A stretch of 64,000 bases of DNA from Porticoccaceae bacterium LTM1 (GTDB lineage: Bacteria > Pseudomonadota > Gammaproteobacteria > Pseudomonadales > Porticoccaceae). A model generated the notes under the pieces. The model made no database searches. It worked only from the letters and a program-made list of their open reading frames with translations, and was not told where the DNA came from. Position numbers and translations under genes: made by a program. Location: contig CP127080.1 of NCBI GenBank assembly GCA_030252795.1, positions 1,748,501 to 1,812,500 on the forward strand, read 5' to 3'. This document shows, piece after piece, positions 1 to 8,237 of this stretch (position 1 is the stretch's first letter; each line of letters starts with the position of its first letter).

Positions 1-189
1 CTTTTCCATCCCCGTTTACAGCTCTCAAGAGGCGGATAATTCAAGATCTATTGGACAAGTTGTTGTAGGCTTCACGCCACTTTTAATCCATAGACACCAT
101 AACGTACGGATTTGCATGGGTGAGGATTTAGAGAAAATACTGGATAGACAGCTTTCAGATAACTCACCCGCTGCATCGCAAATTAATGC

Positions 190-300
190 GACTTACCCTT
201 CAGCAGCTCGGCGAGCTTTACCACCAGAACAGATCTGGTGAAGAGGCTCCGTGGCTTTGTGTCACCGCTTTTCAGCGGGTTTACTTTTTTCGGGAAAGCC
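190..300 (-). ncRNA. Cyclic-di-GMP-I (GEMM) riboswitch, copy 1
   Basis: Read on the minus strand, this shows the GEMM-I signature. There is GUAAACC, then a P1b hairpin CCGCU-GAAA-AGCGG with a GNRA tetraloop, then GACACAAAGCCACGG, then a P2 hairpin CACCAGA/UCUGGUG, and GCCGAGCUGCUGAAGG at the 3' side. CUUUCCC and GGGUAAG can close P1. The base equivalent to Vc2 G20, just before UAAACC, is G and the C92 equivalent is C, which favours c-di-GMP over cGAMP. The identification is by eye against the known motif. The controlled gene is off the left edge. Confidence 0.83.
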
Positions 301-305
301 CATTA

Positions 306-334
306 GGTATAGCAGCCGTTTACACTCTATTCCA
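306..334 (-). promoter_or_regulatory. Predicted sigma-70 promoter of riboswitch copy 1
   Basis: On the minus strand a -35 TGGAAT (329-334) and a -10 TATACC (306-311) are separated by 17 nt, just upstream of the riboswitch. The same arrangement (TGG..., 17 nt, GCTGC-TATAC) precedes riboswitch copies 2 and 3, and that conservation is the main support. Confidence 0.6.
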
Positions 335-426
335 GAAATCATTTACCGATCTATCAGAAAAAATCGCCAGTCATCCGAATTAAACCGATAGAGGATTCCA
401 TCCTGAAGTACATCGGCCGCATAAAA

Positions 427-453
427 AAGGGCAATGAAAAATTCATTGCCCTT
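427..453 (-). terminator. Intrinsic terminator after the 494-3637 gene
   Basis: A perfect 12-bp stem AAGGGCAATGAA/TTCATTGCCCTT with a 3-nt loop is followed on the minus strand by a run of T. It lies about 40 bp past the stop codon of the large repeat-protein gene. Confidence 0.85.
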
Positions 454-493
454 CTTCGTTTCTGTCACAAATACTCTGCAACAGGTTTTTTAC

Positions 494-3400
494 CTAGAAG
501 GAACTGTCATTCGGCAATTCACATCCAAGGTTGTTGTCGGCATCCAGATCAGAGGCCAGAGCTAAAATAGTTGCTCTGTCTTTGGTCGCCAGTGCCGCAT
601 TCACAGCGTCAACAACTTGCTGATAGGTCCATGGGAAGTCAACACCACTGTGCGTTGCATTCAGTAATGAAGCTACCGCTGCCCGCAGCAATATTTCTGC
701 TGCGCCAAGCAGGTTATCACCACCGCCATAATCCAGCGCATCCAACAGGGTGTCGCCACCCAGGTTGTTGTTAATTACGCCATTTGGCAGGTTAAACCAT
801 GCAGTTACCAAGTCAGTGGGTTGTACCAGTGGATTGGTATCTACCCAACTTCCAACGCTGTTTTTCCAGAATCCCGGAGTGCATCCCTCTTCACCAATTT
901 CAATCACGGTGAAAGGTTCGCAAGCGGCAGGGCCAGATGGATCATAGATATCATCACCACCATAGCTGGCACTGTAGGACCACTCGCCCGCTCCCGGGAA
1001 GAAGCTTGGTGTTTTCGCAACACCACCGCCATCCAGGGCAACATCTACCTGACTGACCAAATTACCATCGCAGGTAAGGTTGTCGAACAGTACGAAAGTC
1101 ACTGTTCCGGTTGGAGTTGCACCAGCGCCGGTAACATACGCGGTATCGTGGATTTGTACGTCAGTAGTCACTGTTTGACCAGTAATATCGACGTGAGCCG
1201 GATCGTGAACTTCGGTCCGAATATTGGACACCAGTTTATTCACAGTCAGGACTTCGCAACTGTGACTTGATCCGTTGTAGTTTGCATCTCCACTGTAGGT
1301 TGCAGCGTAAGATAAACCACCTGCTGCGTTGGTTATAAACGCAGAGGACTCTTCCACACCACCATCACCATTATCCAGGCTAACCACTTCATCAACACCA
1401 GTGCCGGTGCAATCGGAAGTCGCATAACGGGTAAAGGTGAGCGTACCGGTAGGATCTGGCAAGCCACCAGGATCGGTTTCAGTATTGGCAAGGGAAACGG
1501 TTCCCTGGTCATGTACTGATGTACCAATATTCACCGCGCCACCTTGGATATCAGTGACATGATCATTGCCTTGGTGAATGGCGGTTGCGGTCATGGTGTC
1601 GTATTTCACTACGGTCAGCGGTTCACAATCAGCCGCGCCAGACGGATTGTAATTGTCATCGCCACCGTAGCTGGCACTGAATGCCAACACACCTGCTGAA
1701 GTCACCATCGACTTGCTTTCAACCGCTGCGGAACCGTCGTTACTGCCATCTGCTGCGATCGCGACGGTATCAAATACTACTGGAGAAGTTTGACATTCGA
1801 GGTCACTGAACAGACGGAAAGTCACGGTACCAGTTGGATCTGGACCTGCACCGGATACGATGGCCTGATCATGGATGGAAGTGAGAACCTTAATAGTAGT
1901 TCCCTGAATGTCAGTGCTGTGATCGCTGCCTGCGTGAATATGAGTCAAAATATTTGAATCAAATTTATTCACAGTCAGCACTTCACATGCATGGCTTGAT
2001 CCGTTGTAGAACGAGTCACCACTGTAACTGGCGGAATAAGACAATCCTCCTGCCAGGTTGGTGATAAAGGCTGAAGACTCTTCCACACCACCATCACCAT
2101 CATCCAGGCTAACGACTTCATTGACACCTGAACCAGTGCAATCAGAAGTTGCATAGCGGGTGAAGGTAATTGTGCCGGTAGGATCTGGCAAACCACCTGG
2201 ATCGGTTTCCGTATTAGCAAGGGAAACTGTGCCCTGGTCATGGACGGATGTGCCAACATTCACCGCACCACCTTGAATATCCGTGACGTGATCATTTCCT
2301 GCGTGGATAGCTGTTGATGTCATGGTGTCGTATTTTTCAAATGACACCACTTCACAGTGCTCTTCATCCACTGCCGGGAAGTTGACATCACCGTTATAGG
2401 TTATGCCATAGGAGATTGAGCCCGCGGAATTCTTGGTATATGAACCCACATTATCCACTGACGCTGTTCCATCTCCGTTTCCGGTTATGCCAGAAGTTCC
2501 GGATAACAGTACGTTGCCATCGCAAGTTCCGTTGTCGTACAGGGTCCAGTCAACAGTTCCTGTTGGATCCGGCAGGTTCGGCACGCCTGAACCAATGATA
2601 TTGATAAAGTCATGAACTGCACTGCCCACTTTCAAAGTGGTATCCTGAACATCCGTTACGTGGTTTGTACCAGCGTGGATTTCTGTATCAATCACAGCCT
2701 GACACAGTGGGAATCCACCCAGTACAAAGTCTTTCAACTGAGCAGTTTCGGAACGGGATGAACGGGTTTCAGCCAGGAAGCTGTTAAAGCAAGGAGAATT
2801 TTCTTCACCTGCCATACGCATCAGGGCAGAAACATTGATGCCACCTTCGTAGAAGCTTTCAAACGGGAATGTGCCTGCACTTCCTGCCTTGGGCGTATAG
2901 GGCCAGGGAGAAGCTTCATCACCGTCATTGGTAATGGCACAGGCAATTTTACCGCCACTGCCATCACACTCGGCATTCGATGCTGTTAATAACAACTTCA
3001 GGTGATCCGAAATATCGCCGCCATTGAAAACCCATTCGTAGACCTTGATCTCCGGGACGGCACCTGACGCTTGCGGGTATTCAACCAACACAAGCAAATC
3101 GCCATCCATATGATTACCGGTGAACGCATCAATACCATCCAGACCAACTCGATCCCGGAAGAACCAGAAGCCGGCAAAGGCATCACCTTTGTTGGCATAG
3201 CGGTCCAAACCAAAATAGATGATCAAGTCATCTTCCATGTGGATGCCATTATCCGCACTATTAATATAAGCTGCAGCATAAGCATTGGTAATATCGTCTT
3301 TGTCCGGCACGGAACCATCTTTATAATTCCACTCCGAAACATCGTTGATATCTTTTGAACCACCTTGCCAATAAATGCTTAATGGGGATATATCATCCAA

Positions 3401-3637
3401 AACTCCGGTAAACGCAATCGGCGTACCGCCATCATTGCCACCGGAATTATAAAGTGTTTCCCAGTCTTCACCTGGGGCTCCACTCTCAACTGCATTTCCA
3501 TCAAGTTCAAATAAGCCCAGGCCATCTACAGCCAGAACCACTGTTGCCAACAGTATACAAGTGGCAACGACAGCACCCATAAAGGTCGAATAAATTCGCC
3601 TTATCGTGCTGCTGGTATGTCGCCATAAGGATTTCAT
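494..3637 (-). CDS. Large secreted/surface Ig-like repeat protein with TPGFWKN C-terminal module
   Basis: About 1047 residues, not assigned to a named gene. The start chosen is the ATG at 3637 (MKSLWRHTSS), preceded by AGAGGA. An in-frame GTG at 3697 has no comparable ribosome site. Residues 16-38 or so form a hydrophobic signal or anchor segment. A head region of about 300 residues follows, then five or so Ig-like repeats starting with (I/V)HAG(N/T)(D/N)H-type sequence (HVTDIQGG, VHDQGTVS, PDPTGTVTF, CEVLTVNK). The end carries CTPGFWKN and a helical tail of about 110 residues. Similar repeat and TPG(F/Y)WKN modules occur in extracellular bacterial proteins. A riboswitch-bearing leader precedes it and a terminator follows it. 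It is probably a c-di-GMP-controlled adhesin or matrix protein exported by the neighbouring T2SS, which is inference. Confidence 0.8.
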   Translation of the reverse strand: MKSLWRHTSSTIRRIYSTFMGAVVATCILLATVVLAVDGLGLFELDGNAVESGAPGEDWETLYNSGGNDGGTPIAFTGVLDDISPLSIYWQGGSKDINDVSEWNYKDGSVPDKDDITNAYAAAYINSADNGIHMEDDLIIYFGLDRYANKGDAFAGFWFFRDRVGLDGIDAFTGNHMDGDLLVLVEYPQASGAVPEIKVYEWVFNGGDISDHLKLLLTASNAECDGSGGKIACAITNDGDEASPWPYTPKAGSAGTFPFESFYEGGINVSALMRMAGEENSPCFNSFLAETRSSRSETAQLKDFVLGGFPLCQAVIDTEIHAGTNHVTDVQDTTLKVGSAVHDFINIIGSGVPNLPDPTGTVDWTLYDNGTCDGNVLLSGTSGITGNGDGTASVDNVGSYTKNSAGSISYGITYNGDVNFPAVDEEHCEVVSFEKYDTMTSTAIHAGNDHVTDIQGGAVNVGTSVHDQGTVSLANTETDPGGLPDPTGTITFTRYATSDCTGSGVNEVVSLDDGDGGVEESSAFITNLAGGLSYSASYSGDSFYNGSSHACEVLTVNKFDSNILTHIHAGSDHSTDIQGTTIKVLTSIHDQAIVSGAGPDPTGTVTFRLFSDLECQTSPVVFDTVAIAADGSNDGSAAVESKSMVTSAGVLAFSASYGGDDNYNPSGAADCEPLTVVKYDTMTATAIHQGNDHVTDIQGGAVNIGTSVHDQGTVSLANTETDPGGLPDPTGTLTFTRYATSDCTGTGVDEVVSLDNGDGGVEESSAFITNAAGGLSYAATYSGDANYNGSSHSCEVLTVNKLVSNIRTEVHDPAHVDITGQTVTTDVQIHDTAYVTGAGATPTGTVTFVLFDNLTCDGNLVSQVDVALDGGGVAKTPSFFPGAGEWSYSASYGGDDIYDPSGPAACEPFTVIEIGEEGCTPGFWKNSVGSWVDTNPLVQPTDLVTAWFNLPNGVINNNLGGDTLLDALDYGGGDNLLGAAEILLRAAVASLLNATHSGVDFPWTYQQVVDAVNAALATKDRATILALASDLDADNNLGCELPNDSSF

Positions 3638-4574
3638 CTTGATATCCTCTGTTAAGGTTAAACTCTCTGTGCCGGTCTCGGCACAATTACCTTTCACAGT
3701 GAGCTGTCACGAAGTTTCTTGATTACAACCCCACGACAGCGATCACCGATCGTTCTCTCCATCTAGACTTGATCATGTAAATTCCCTTTGGATTTGGTTG
3801 TTCTTTCGATATGAACAACGTGACGAAATCCATCCAAGCAGTCGACAACGCCGGTAAATACAGCGAAGAATTACTTGAATCCCATGGACTAAGTCATCAG
3901 GAGAGAACATCTACACCGGTACGGCGTGATACTCTGGAGAAGGACAAACCGAACGGTTTTACCCTATACTGAAAAGGCGCAGCCGCCCCTATCGCGTTAT
4001 ATCAATAACGCGAAGACTAAAGTGTCGCAGGCCAACGAGTCGATCTTGCCGGATGACGCTCCCAGGTTTGCAGGGTGTCGGCTGCTGCTTAACTCTGTTT
4101 TCACTCTATTACGGCTAAACGTTCCTGTTCTGTCCCTTCCTCCTGATTCTTAATGCCAATTGATTAAATTCTCTATCAGACTGATAAAAGGCTGGCGCAG
4201 AAAAAATGCCTGTAGCGGTAAGAAATTCAGAACGATTTGGAGTTTGGCCTGGTGTTATAAAACACCTAGAGAGGCAGTGGCAGATATTAACGCCCACTCC
4301 AAACGCTCATCTCACGCTCTGCGCCAGCCGATTCAGACTCTTTACACAGTCCGATCGTTGATCGTATTAGCGATCAATAAACCTTTTCCATCCCCGTTTA
4401 CAGCTCTCAAGAGGCGGATAATTCAAGATCTATTGGACAAGTTGTTGTAGGCTTACTCGCCACTTTTTAATCCATAGATACCTTAACTTACGGATTAGCA
4501 TTGGTGAGAAAATAGAGAAACTACTGGAATTACAGCTTTTCAGGAAACTCACCCGCTGCATCGCAAATTAATGC
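3638..4574 (-). other. Long untranslated leader/intergenic region upstream of the large repeat protein
   Basis: This 0.94-kb stretch has no convincing gene. On the minus strand it separates riboswitch copy 2 from the start codon at 3637. The right part (from 4383) belongs to the duplicated module. A perfect GGTGTT-ATAA-AACACC hairpin lies near 4252-4268. Short ORFs on both strands lack ribosome sites and recognisable sequence. It is unusually long for a riboswitch leader, so a second promoter nearer the gene is possible. Confidence 0.55.
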
Positions 4575-4685
4575 GACTCCCTTCAGCAGCTCGGCGAGCT
4601 TTACCACCAGAACAGTTCTGGTGAAGAGGCCCCGTGGCTTTGTGCCTCCGCTTTTCAGCGGATTTACTTTTTTCGGGAAAGCTAT
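4575..4685 (-). ncRNA. Cyclic-di-GMP-I (GEMM) riboswitch, copy 2
   Basis: On the minus strand this has GUAAAUCCGCUGAAAAGCGG (P1b with GAAA loop), then GCACAAAGCCACGGGGCC, then the hairpin CCAGAAC...GUUCUGG, then GCCGAGCUGCUGAAGGG. It differs from copy 1 at a few positions, with changes mostly in loops. It points toward the large repeat-protein gene whose start lies about 0.94 kb downstream. The motif was recognised by eye. Confidence 0.83.
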
Positions 4686-4688
4686 CTA

Positions 4689-4717
4689 TGTATAGCAGCC
4701 GTTTACTTGCGCTGCCA
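4689..4717 (-). promoter_or_regulatory. Predicted sigma-70 promoter of riboswitch copy 2
   Basis: On the minus strand there is a -35 TGGCAG (4712-4717), 17 nt, then a -10 TATACA (4689-4694). The flanking GTAAACGGCTGC is shared with the copy 1 promoter. Confidence 0.6.
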
Positions 4718-4862
4718 GAAAATAATCGCAGCTTAGCCAGCAAAAAGTACCAGTCATCCTTATTAAAAGGACAGTAAATTTAAAACAGCTAAATTTAGAC
4801 ATCGGCTTTTAAAAAGCAGAACTACTTCTCAATTACCAGGGGAGTTTTGTGCAAAAGTTAAA

Positions 4863-5031
4863 AGACTGACGCAGAGTTCGACCGGATGAACGTGAGAACT
4901 GCTAGACATCGGCTCAAGTACAGGGAGGTAGGACGTCCACTGGCGATGGGGGGTCGCCGGGACCAATCCCTGATTTGCTGATAGGGGTTGTCACTTGACA
5001 CCGATGCCCTACTCACACTCTGCGTCAGTCT
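4863..5031 (-). ncRNA. Candidate structured RNA closed by a perfect 15-bp stem
   Basis: The arms 4863-4877 and 5017-5031 (agactgacgcagagt and its exact reverse complement) close a 169-nt segment. Inside lie 4907-4912/5001-5006, 4921-4926/4967-4972, the hairpin 4942-4946/4954-4958, and a palindromic hairpin 4989-5000, so the folding is nested and multi-branched. On the minus strand the 3' arm is followed by TTTTAACTTTT, as at an RNA 3' end. CCCT at 4968-4971 could instead pair with AGGG at 4983-4986, giving an alternative fold. It lies downstream of riboswitch copy 3. I do not recognise the family. Confidence 0.5.
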
Positions 5032-5208
5032 GAACCAATTAACCTTGCCTGTTTAAACGACTACTCATCTCCACCAACGGTATATAACCGAAAGTGTTTA
5101 CAGGCGCGCTGATTATGACTGGATTACTTCGCTGATAATGGCAATTGCCATCAAGTGGCACAGTAAACCCGCACTAACAAACGCTGCATAAAGTTCAGTT
5201 GACGTGCA

Positions 5209-5316
5209 ACTTATCCTTCGGCAGCTCGGCGGGCTTTCCATGGTGAAAAGCTCCGTGGCTTTGTGCTCCTGCAGGAGTAACTTCCCACAGGGTTACTATT
5301 ATCGGGATAGTCAAAG
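5209..5316 (-). ncRNA. Divergent cyclic-di-GMP-I (GEMM-like) riboswitch, copy 3
   Basis: On the minus strand it keeps CACAAAGCCACGGAGC, the AGCCCGCCGAGCUGCCGAAGG 3' signature and a possible P1 (UAUCC/GGAUA). It departs from copies 1 and 2 in the P1b region. That region has a CUCC-UGCA-GGAG hairpin without a GNRA loop and an extra GUAAC...GUUAC hairpin. It may be a functional variant or a decaying copy. Its transcript would read into the structured RNA at 4863-5031. Confidence 0.65.
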
Positions 5317-5319
5317 ATA

Positions 5320-5348
5320 TGTATAGCAGGCGCTGTTTTTATCGTCCA
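5320..5348 (-). promoter_or_regulatory. Predicted sigma-70 promoter of riboswitch copy 3
   Basis: On the minus strand there is a -35 TGGACG (5343-5348), 17 nt, then a -10 TATACA (5320-5325). The spacing matches the promoters of copies 1 and 2 exactly. Confidence 0.6.
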
Positions 5349-5370
5349 GAAAGTTTTAAAGAGTTCTTCA

Positions 5371-5406
5371 AAAAGAGAGACCATCAGTGAAACGACGGTC
5401 TCTTTT
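5371..5406 (-). terminator. Intrinsic terminator after gspB
   Basis: The stem AGAGACC/GGTCTCT, extended by A/T pairs, has T-runs on both sides and so could act in both directions. It lies about 40 bp past the gspB stop and just before the riboswitch copy 3 promoter. Confidence 0.75.
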
Positions 5407-5443
5407 ATGTACTTGATTTATGCATTTGAGCTAGCTGAAATTT

Positions 5444-6334
5444 CTAATTCACCGGAACCCTGAATTTATATTCCCTGTATTGAAAAACCGCCCCTTTTTC
5501 GGTAATTTCCAGAAGCTTTACTTCCGGGTAAACTGTACTTCCCTCTTTTCTTACCCAACCGTCAATTTTCACCATGCGGTTTTCAGGAGTTGGGGAATAA
5601 AGATGCACCGAGTAACGAATCTCCGGAATTTTTTGCTGAATCTCAAAAGGCAAAGCCCTGTAGTGTGGAATTGCTTCTACTACTAGTTCTTCGACTGTTT
5701 GCTCAGGAGGCTCACTGGAAACCACCTCGGAACCAGCTGTTTCCTGCCCAATAGAATCTACCTCATCTGACTGTTTGATTTGGTCTTGCTGAGGAGTTGT
5801 TGCAGGATTTATTGGTTCTTCAGTTTGAGCGATTTTCACCACTGGCGGAGTAACATCGCTTGGCACAGTTTCAGAAACAACTTCCTGCTCAACTTTTTCT
5901 GGCCCAACTTTCTCTGGCACACCAATGGTTTGCGTCTGGGTTGAGGTATCTTCAATTATCGGTTGTGTTGCTACCTCTATAGAATAAGTATCCGGAGTTG
6001 CTTGCTCCTCCGGACCTGAATCAATTGCAGTTGATCCAACGGTATCAGCTAATGACTGAACATCGTTTAAAGTGGAATCGGATTCAGTCACCCGAGTATC
6101 AGTAATAGAATTCATTGGTTCTGGCTGACCTTCCGGACTGTATCCGGCCAGCCACCACCCCCCTGCCATGGCAATTGCCAGCAAAGGTAAAACGATAACC
6201 ACCCAGCGCTTACCGCCCGATTGCGGCTCCTCCGGTTGGGTATTACTGAGTACATGCACATTGTCCAAGCCGGGAACATCACTCTCTTCCCTTTGCTTTT
6301 GCGACTTTTCCAATGCGTCCAGAATGTACGACAT
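5444..6334 (-). CDS. gspB: T2SS assembly protein GspB
   Basis: 296 residues. The N-terminus MSYILDALEKSQKQRE is the typical GspB/ExeB start. A single membrane segment lies at about residues 44-64. A Pro/Glu/Thr-rich periplasmic linker follows. The last 75 residues form the conserved GspB C-terminal domain (IPHYRALPFEIQQKIPEI...IDGWVRKEGS). In ExeAB-type systems GspB works with GspA to place the secretin through the peptidoglycan. The ATG overlaps the gspA stop by one base (TAATG), so the two are translationally coupled. The pair is separated from the main gsp operon by two surface-protein genes. Confidence 0.93.
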   Translation of the reverse strand: MSYILDALEKSQKQREESDVPGLDNVHVLSNTQPEEPQSGGKRWVVIVLPLLAIAMAGGWWLAGYSPEGQPEPMNSITDTRVTESDSTLNDVQSLADTVGSTAIDSGPEEQATPDTYSIEVATQPIIEDTSTQTQTIGVPEKVGPEKVEQEVVSETVPSDVTPPVVKIAQTEEPINPATTPQQDQIKQSDEVDSIGQETAGSEVVSSEPPEQTVEELVVEAIPHYRALPFEIQQKIPEIRYSVHLYSPTPENRMVKIDGWVRKEGSTVYPEVKLLEITEKGAVFQYREYKFRVPVN

Positions 6335-8067
6335 TAATGCTGTTCCTTATCAAACAATTGGGGGCTATTTTCAGTGTGCTGGTTATTGAGAGCAATAATC
6401 GTCAGAGGGCCGACGACACCGTCCGGTATTAGACCGTGATCTCGCTGAAAAATTTTGACACGATCAACCATTGACTCATCATATCGCAAAGCTGGTGCTT
6501 CATCGCCAAGTGCGTTGCTTAACCACCCCACTGATTCACCCGCCGCCCCCTCTCTCAGAGGAAATCTGTATCCTGGAGGCAACCGCCACAAAACAAGAAA
6601 GTCGCCATACCACCAGCGCCGCAGCTCCTGCCAGGTGACCGTTTGAGGCTGACCATTAATCACCACTGTGGCAGTGCTATCAGTCATCCCAGCCAACGCT
6701 CCAAGATAAGAAGAACCGTCTTCTGTAAAGAGTGTAAGCAGTGCCGGGCGATTTATTTGTTTCAATGTCTCGGTATTACCCTGCTGGTAAAGGCAGGACA
6801 CCCCCTGGGATTCTACAAAATCGCATAGACCAGCTGCCGTAGCTGGCATTTGCGGTAATTCCCAGAGGTTGAGAATCGTCTGGTGCGCTTGCTCCGTGAC
6901 TCCGGGAGCCGTTGGAATCTGGGGGGCTAAGATATTGGTCGTTTGGATCTGCTTTGGAGGCGATTCAGATGCACTTAATGCATCATCTGTTTCCATTGAC
7001 TCCTCTTCTAACGCTGGGCTCAAGTCTTGTTCAAATCCACTTTCGGATTTCTCTGGTTGATCCTCATTCACCTGATCAACAACATCAACAGGAGATTCCT
7101 GCTCAGAAATGGATTCGTCACCAAAATAGCGTTCTGTAAATGTCTGGCTTTCAAAATGATTAGCTCGATAGTAATAACTGGCCGCAAAAGCGCCAGCCAC
7201 CAATAACAATGCTGCAATACTCCATCCCCATCGGGCAATATGATTTGGCTTAACCGCTTTTGTACCAAGAACCTCTGAGGCAGCTCTTTCAATTGTATTG
7301 CCTGTAGCCAGGTTGCCCTGGCCAACAAAAACTCCCAGCAATGCCCTGTCACAGATAACATTAATCAGCCTTGGTACACCCTTGGTGTATTGCCACAGTT
7401 TGCTGTAGCACTCCCTGCTGAATAGCTCGTTTTTCCCGCCGGCGACTTTCAGTCGATGATGAACATAGTCACGAATATCTTTTTTCCTGAGGGGACCAAG
7501 GTGAAAACGTGCTGTGATACGTTGTGCCATCTGCCGCATTCCCGGTAAGGCCAGTTTTTCACGCAACTCGGGCTGCCCTACCAGTATGATCTGCAACAGT
7601 TTCTTTTGGTTTGTCTCCAGGTTTGTCAGCAAGCGCAACTGTTCGATGAGGGACAAATCCAGGTTTTGGGCCTCATCCACCATCAGTACAGTATTGCGCC
7701 CTGCGCCATGAGACTTTAGGAGATGATGATAGATATGGTCCACAAGCTTCTTTAAGGACGCATTCTCGTCGTACTGAACACCCAGCTCATCACAGATGGC
7801 TGCCATAAACTCCAGCGTGGAAAGCTTGCTGTTAAGCACATAAGCAACATCAGTGTGTTCTGGAAGCTGTCCTAACAGGCAGCGACATACCGTGGTTTTT
7901 CCTGCTCCAATCTCACCAGTAAGCAATACGAAGCCCCCATTGCTGCTTACCCCATATAACAGGTGCGCCAAAGCTTCCCGGTGACTCTGCGTTAGATAGA
8001 GATAACGCGGATCCGGCGAGATTGAGAACGGTGGCTCTTTCAGTTTGAAGTAGGATTCGTAGTACAT
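6334..8067 (-). CDS. gspA: T2SS ATPase GspA (ExeA-like)
   Basis: 577 residues. The cytoplasmic AAA+ domain starts with YFKLKEPPFSISPDP and has Walker A GEIGAGKTT (51-59) and Walker B LMVDEAQ (D131, E132). A membrane segment lies at about 280-300, then an acidic linker. The periplasmic part has a C39-peptidase-like region (about 405-510) and a peptidoglycan-binding domain near the end (VKIFQRDHGLIPDGVVG). GspA with GspB is thought to use ATP to remodel peptidoglycan for secretin insertion. Length and domain order match ExeA. Confidence 0.95.
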   Translation of the reverse strand: MYYESYFKLKEPPFSISPDPRYLYLTQSHREALAHLLYGVSSNGGFVLLTGEIGAGKTTVCRCLLGQLPEHTDVAYVLNSKLSTLEFMAAICDELGVQYDENASLKKLVDHIYHHLLKSHGAGRNTVLMVDEAQNLDLSLIEQLRLLTNLETNQKKLLQIILVGQPELREKLALPGMRQMAQRITARFHLGPLRKKDIRDYVHHRLKVAGGKNELFSRECYSKLWQYTKGVPRLINVICDRALLGVFVGQGNLATGNTIERAASEVLGTKAVKPNHIARWGWSIAALLLVAGAFAASYYYRANHFESQTFTERYFGDESISEQESPVDVVDQVNEDQPEKSESGFEQDLSPALEEESMETDDALSASESPPKQIQTTNILAPQIPTAPGVTEQAHQTILNLWELPQMPATAAGLCDFVESQGVSCLYQQGNTETLKQINRPALLTLFTEDGSSYLGALAGMTDSTATVVINGQPQTVTWQELRRWWYGDFLVLWRLPPGYRFPLREGAAGESVGWLSNALGDEAPALRYDESMVDRVKIFQRDHGLIPDGVVGPLTIIALNNQHTENSPQLFDKEQH

Positions 8068-8193
8068 ATCTTCTGTTATTGTGTCCGGTTAACAGAAGTC
8101 TAGTCTGCCTGTAAGTAAAGTTCCTTACAATTCAGGAAGCCGAAAAGTTATTTAGACCAGAGGATTAGAAGACAATTGAGACAGATAGGTAAA

Positions 8194-8222
8194 AGGGCTC
8201 CATCCATGATTGACAGAGCCCT
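8194..8222 (-). terminator. Intrinsic terminator after the 8238-9032 gene
   Basis: The stem AGGGCTC/GAGCCCT has a 15-nt loop, and on the minus strand it is followed by TTTTAC. It sits 16 bp past the stop codon. Confidence 0.7.
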
Positions 8223-8237
8223 GGCTTATGGTCGCCA

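Larger units (their letters stand above)
1..385. repeat. Duplicated leader/riboswitch module, copy 1
   Basis: Near-identical to 4383-4770, and probably longer because it begins at the window edge. Each copy contains, read on the minus strand, a promoter, a GEMM-like riboswitch and about 190 nt of downstream leader. Both copies share the block beginning cttttccatccccgttta, the riboswitch helices, and a block containing ccagtcatcc at the promoter end. Differences are scattered single bases and small indels, so the two copies have diverged but come from one duplication. By position, copy 1 should control a minus-strand gene left of this window. Confidence 0.9.
4383..4770. repeat. Duplicated leader/riboswitch module, copy 2
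   Basis: Partner of 1-385. It carries the same order of elements on the minus strand: promoter, GEMM-like riboswitch, conserved leader. Conservation falls off on the left of 4383 as far as can be compared, because copy 1 is cut by the window edge. Confidence 0.9.

Noticed and set aside
186-383. Plus-strand frame of 65 codons
   Set aside because: It lies antisense over riboswitch copy 1 and its promoter. The RNA explains the conservation.
4160-4450. Plus-strand frame of 96 codons
   Set aside because: It runs antisense through the duplicated leader module, has no ribosome site, and its composition is not protein-like.
4863-5031. Integron attC site
   Set aside because: The inverted arms are present, but the core sites RYYYAAC and GTTRRRY are not at the expected ends, and no integrase or cassette ORF adjoins.
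4863-5031. Retron msr-msd RNA
   Set aside because: The terminal inverted repeat fits, but there is no reverse transcriptase gene nearby and no branching-guanosine motif after the first arm.
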